16,710 nt of DNA from Pavlovales sp. CCMP2436 (Eukaryota > Haptophyta > Pavlovophyceae > Pavlovales), in contig MU631458.1 in NCBI GenBank assembly GCA_026770615.1, positions 273,795 through 290,504 of the forward strand. The letters are read 5' to 3'. Below the pieces are notes generated by a model. The model was not told where the DNA came from. It saw only the letters and a program-made list of their open reading frames with translations, and did not search any database. The translations under genes and the position numbers were made by a program. This document shows positions 16,216 to 16,710 of this stretch, in pieces (position 1 is the first letter of the stretch; each line of letters begins with the position of its first letter).

Positions 16216-16532
16216 TAGAGAAATATTATATAACAAATATGGTTAAGACGTGTATCCATCCCGACTGTAGAACGAGATCATTTTTTAAAACGACATTAGA
16301 GTACTGATTAATCTAGTAAAATTGCGAGAATATCGATTTACTCCGAAGAATCAATACTATAATGGTACGATACATATATAAAAACGAAAGGGTGACGAAT
16401 ATTTTATCGGACGTCAAGAAGACGCAATAAACTGTGAGCTCCATAATTGAAGACAGAGCTCGCTCTAGGCTTGCTAGATTCGTCTCGAAGAGCTCTATTT
16501 TATACATTTATCAGAAATTTGTGAGTTAGTGA
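16216..16532. other. AT-rich intergenic spacer
   Basis: Strongly AT-rich compared with the rest of the window, with several TATATA-type stretches. No open frame is convincing. It could hold a promoter for the frame that starts at 16533. Confidence 0.5.
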
Positions 16533-16710
16533 ATGCGTGGTGGATGTGCGTCGGGCGCTGCGGTGGGCGCTGCTGCGCGCGGCGGCGGGCCGCACGCGGA
16601 GACGCCGCTCAAGGCTACCAAGGCTACGCCGATGCTGCTTCCTGCGGCCGCCGCAGTGTGCGCGCTCGCAGCGTCGCGATGCTGTCCACTTGAGGTACTC
16701 GCTGGCACCT
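16533..16710 (+). CDS. Possible N-terminus of a truncated gene
   Basis: An ATG at 16533 opens a frame to the window edge (59 codons): MRGGCASGAAVGAAARGGG, then an alanine-rich hydrophobic stretch (MLLPAAAAVCALAAS). Composition changes sharply from AT-rich to GC-rich at this point, as at other gene starts in the window. The opposite strand is open too, so coding is uncertain. No family recognised. Confidence 0.22.
   Translation, partial: MRGGCASGAAVGAAARGGGPHAETPLKATKATPMLLPAAAAVCALAASRCCPLEVLAGT

Noticed and set aside
16120..16710. Similar strings AGGTACCTGCTGGCAC (near 16127) and AGGTACTCGCTGGCAC (near 16694)
   Set aside because: Only a 16-bp resemblance with two differences, cut by the window end; not enough to call a repeat.

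Overview
The window looks like nuclear DNA of a unicellular eukaryote. The genes are GC-rich and have short spliceosomal introns of about 90-440 bp. It holds an elongin C gene, an EHD-type dynamin-family ATPase gene, a C2H2 zinc-finger array gene and a Ty1/copia retrotransposon. A haptophyte-like or other microalgal genome is my best guess, from composition, intron style and a GC-AG intron. No marker in the window fixes the taxon.

Layout, left to right. Positions 1-187 hold only a short possible exon fragment on the minus strand. Positions 188-805 (minus) are a lone hypothetical ORF with a zinc-finger-like C-terminus. Positions about 1004-9555 are a broken Ty1/copia-type LTR retrotransposon on the minus strand. 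Reading right to left it has an LTR-like terminus, a leader with three 120-bp tandem repeats, a long gag with a CCHC knuckle, protease (DSGA), integrase, reverse transcriptase (FVDD) and RNase H, then the second terminus. At least four in-frame stops and many frameshifts interrupt it. Two of the frameshifts are exact tandem duplications, of 11 and 37 bp. The leader and LTR zone (8147-9555) is rich in palindromes.

Positions 9700-12240 (minus) are a four-exon EHD-family ATPase gene whose splice junctions all keep phase. The protein has a signal-peptide-like segment and no visible EH domain. Its third intron carries four extra copies of the exon-4 start; three of them also have the CAG acceptor. 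Only 114 bp away and divergently oriented is a three-exon elongin C gene (12355-12867, plus).

Positions 13733-16215 are bracketed by inverted repeats of about 50 bp. Inside are a nine-finger C2H2 protein gene (13871-14902), a frame-broken ORF with OTU-protease-like motifs (15077-15816) and a GGC-repeat tract. This may be a DNA transposon or foldback-type unit. The right edge is AT-rich and then enters a GC-rich open frame cut by the window end.

The two housekeeping-type genes (EHD and elongin C) form a conserved-looking island between a dead retroelement and a possible second mobile unit. I see no functional link between the two beyond a shared promoter region.
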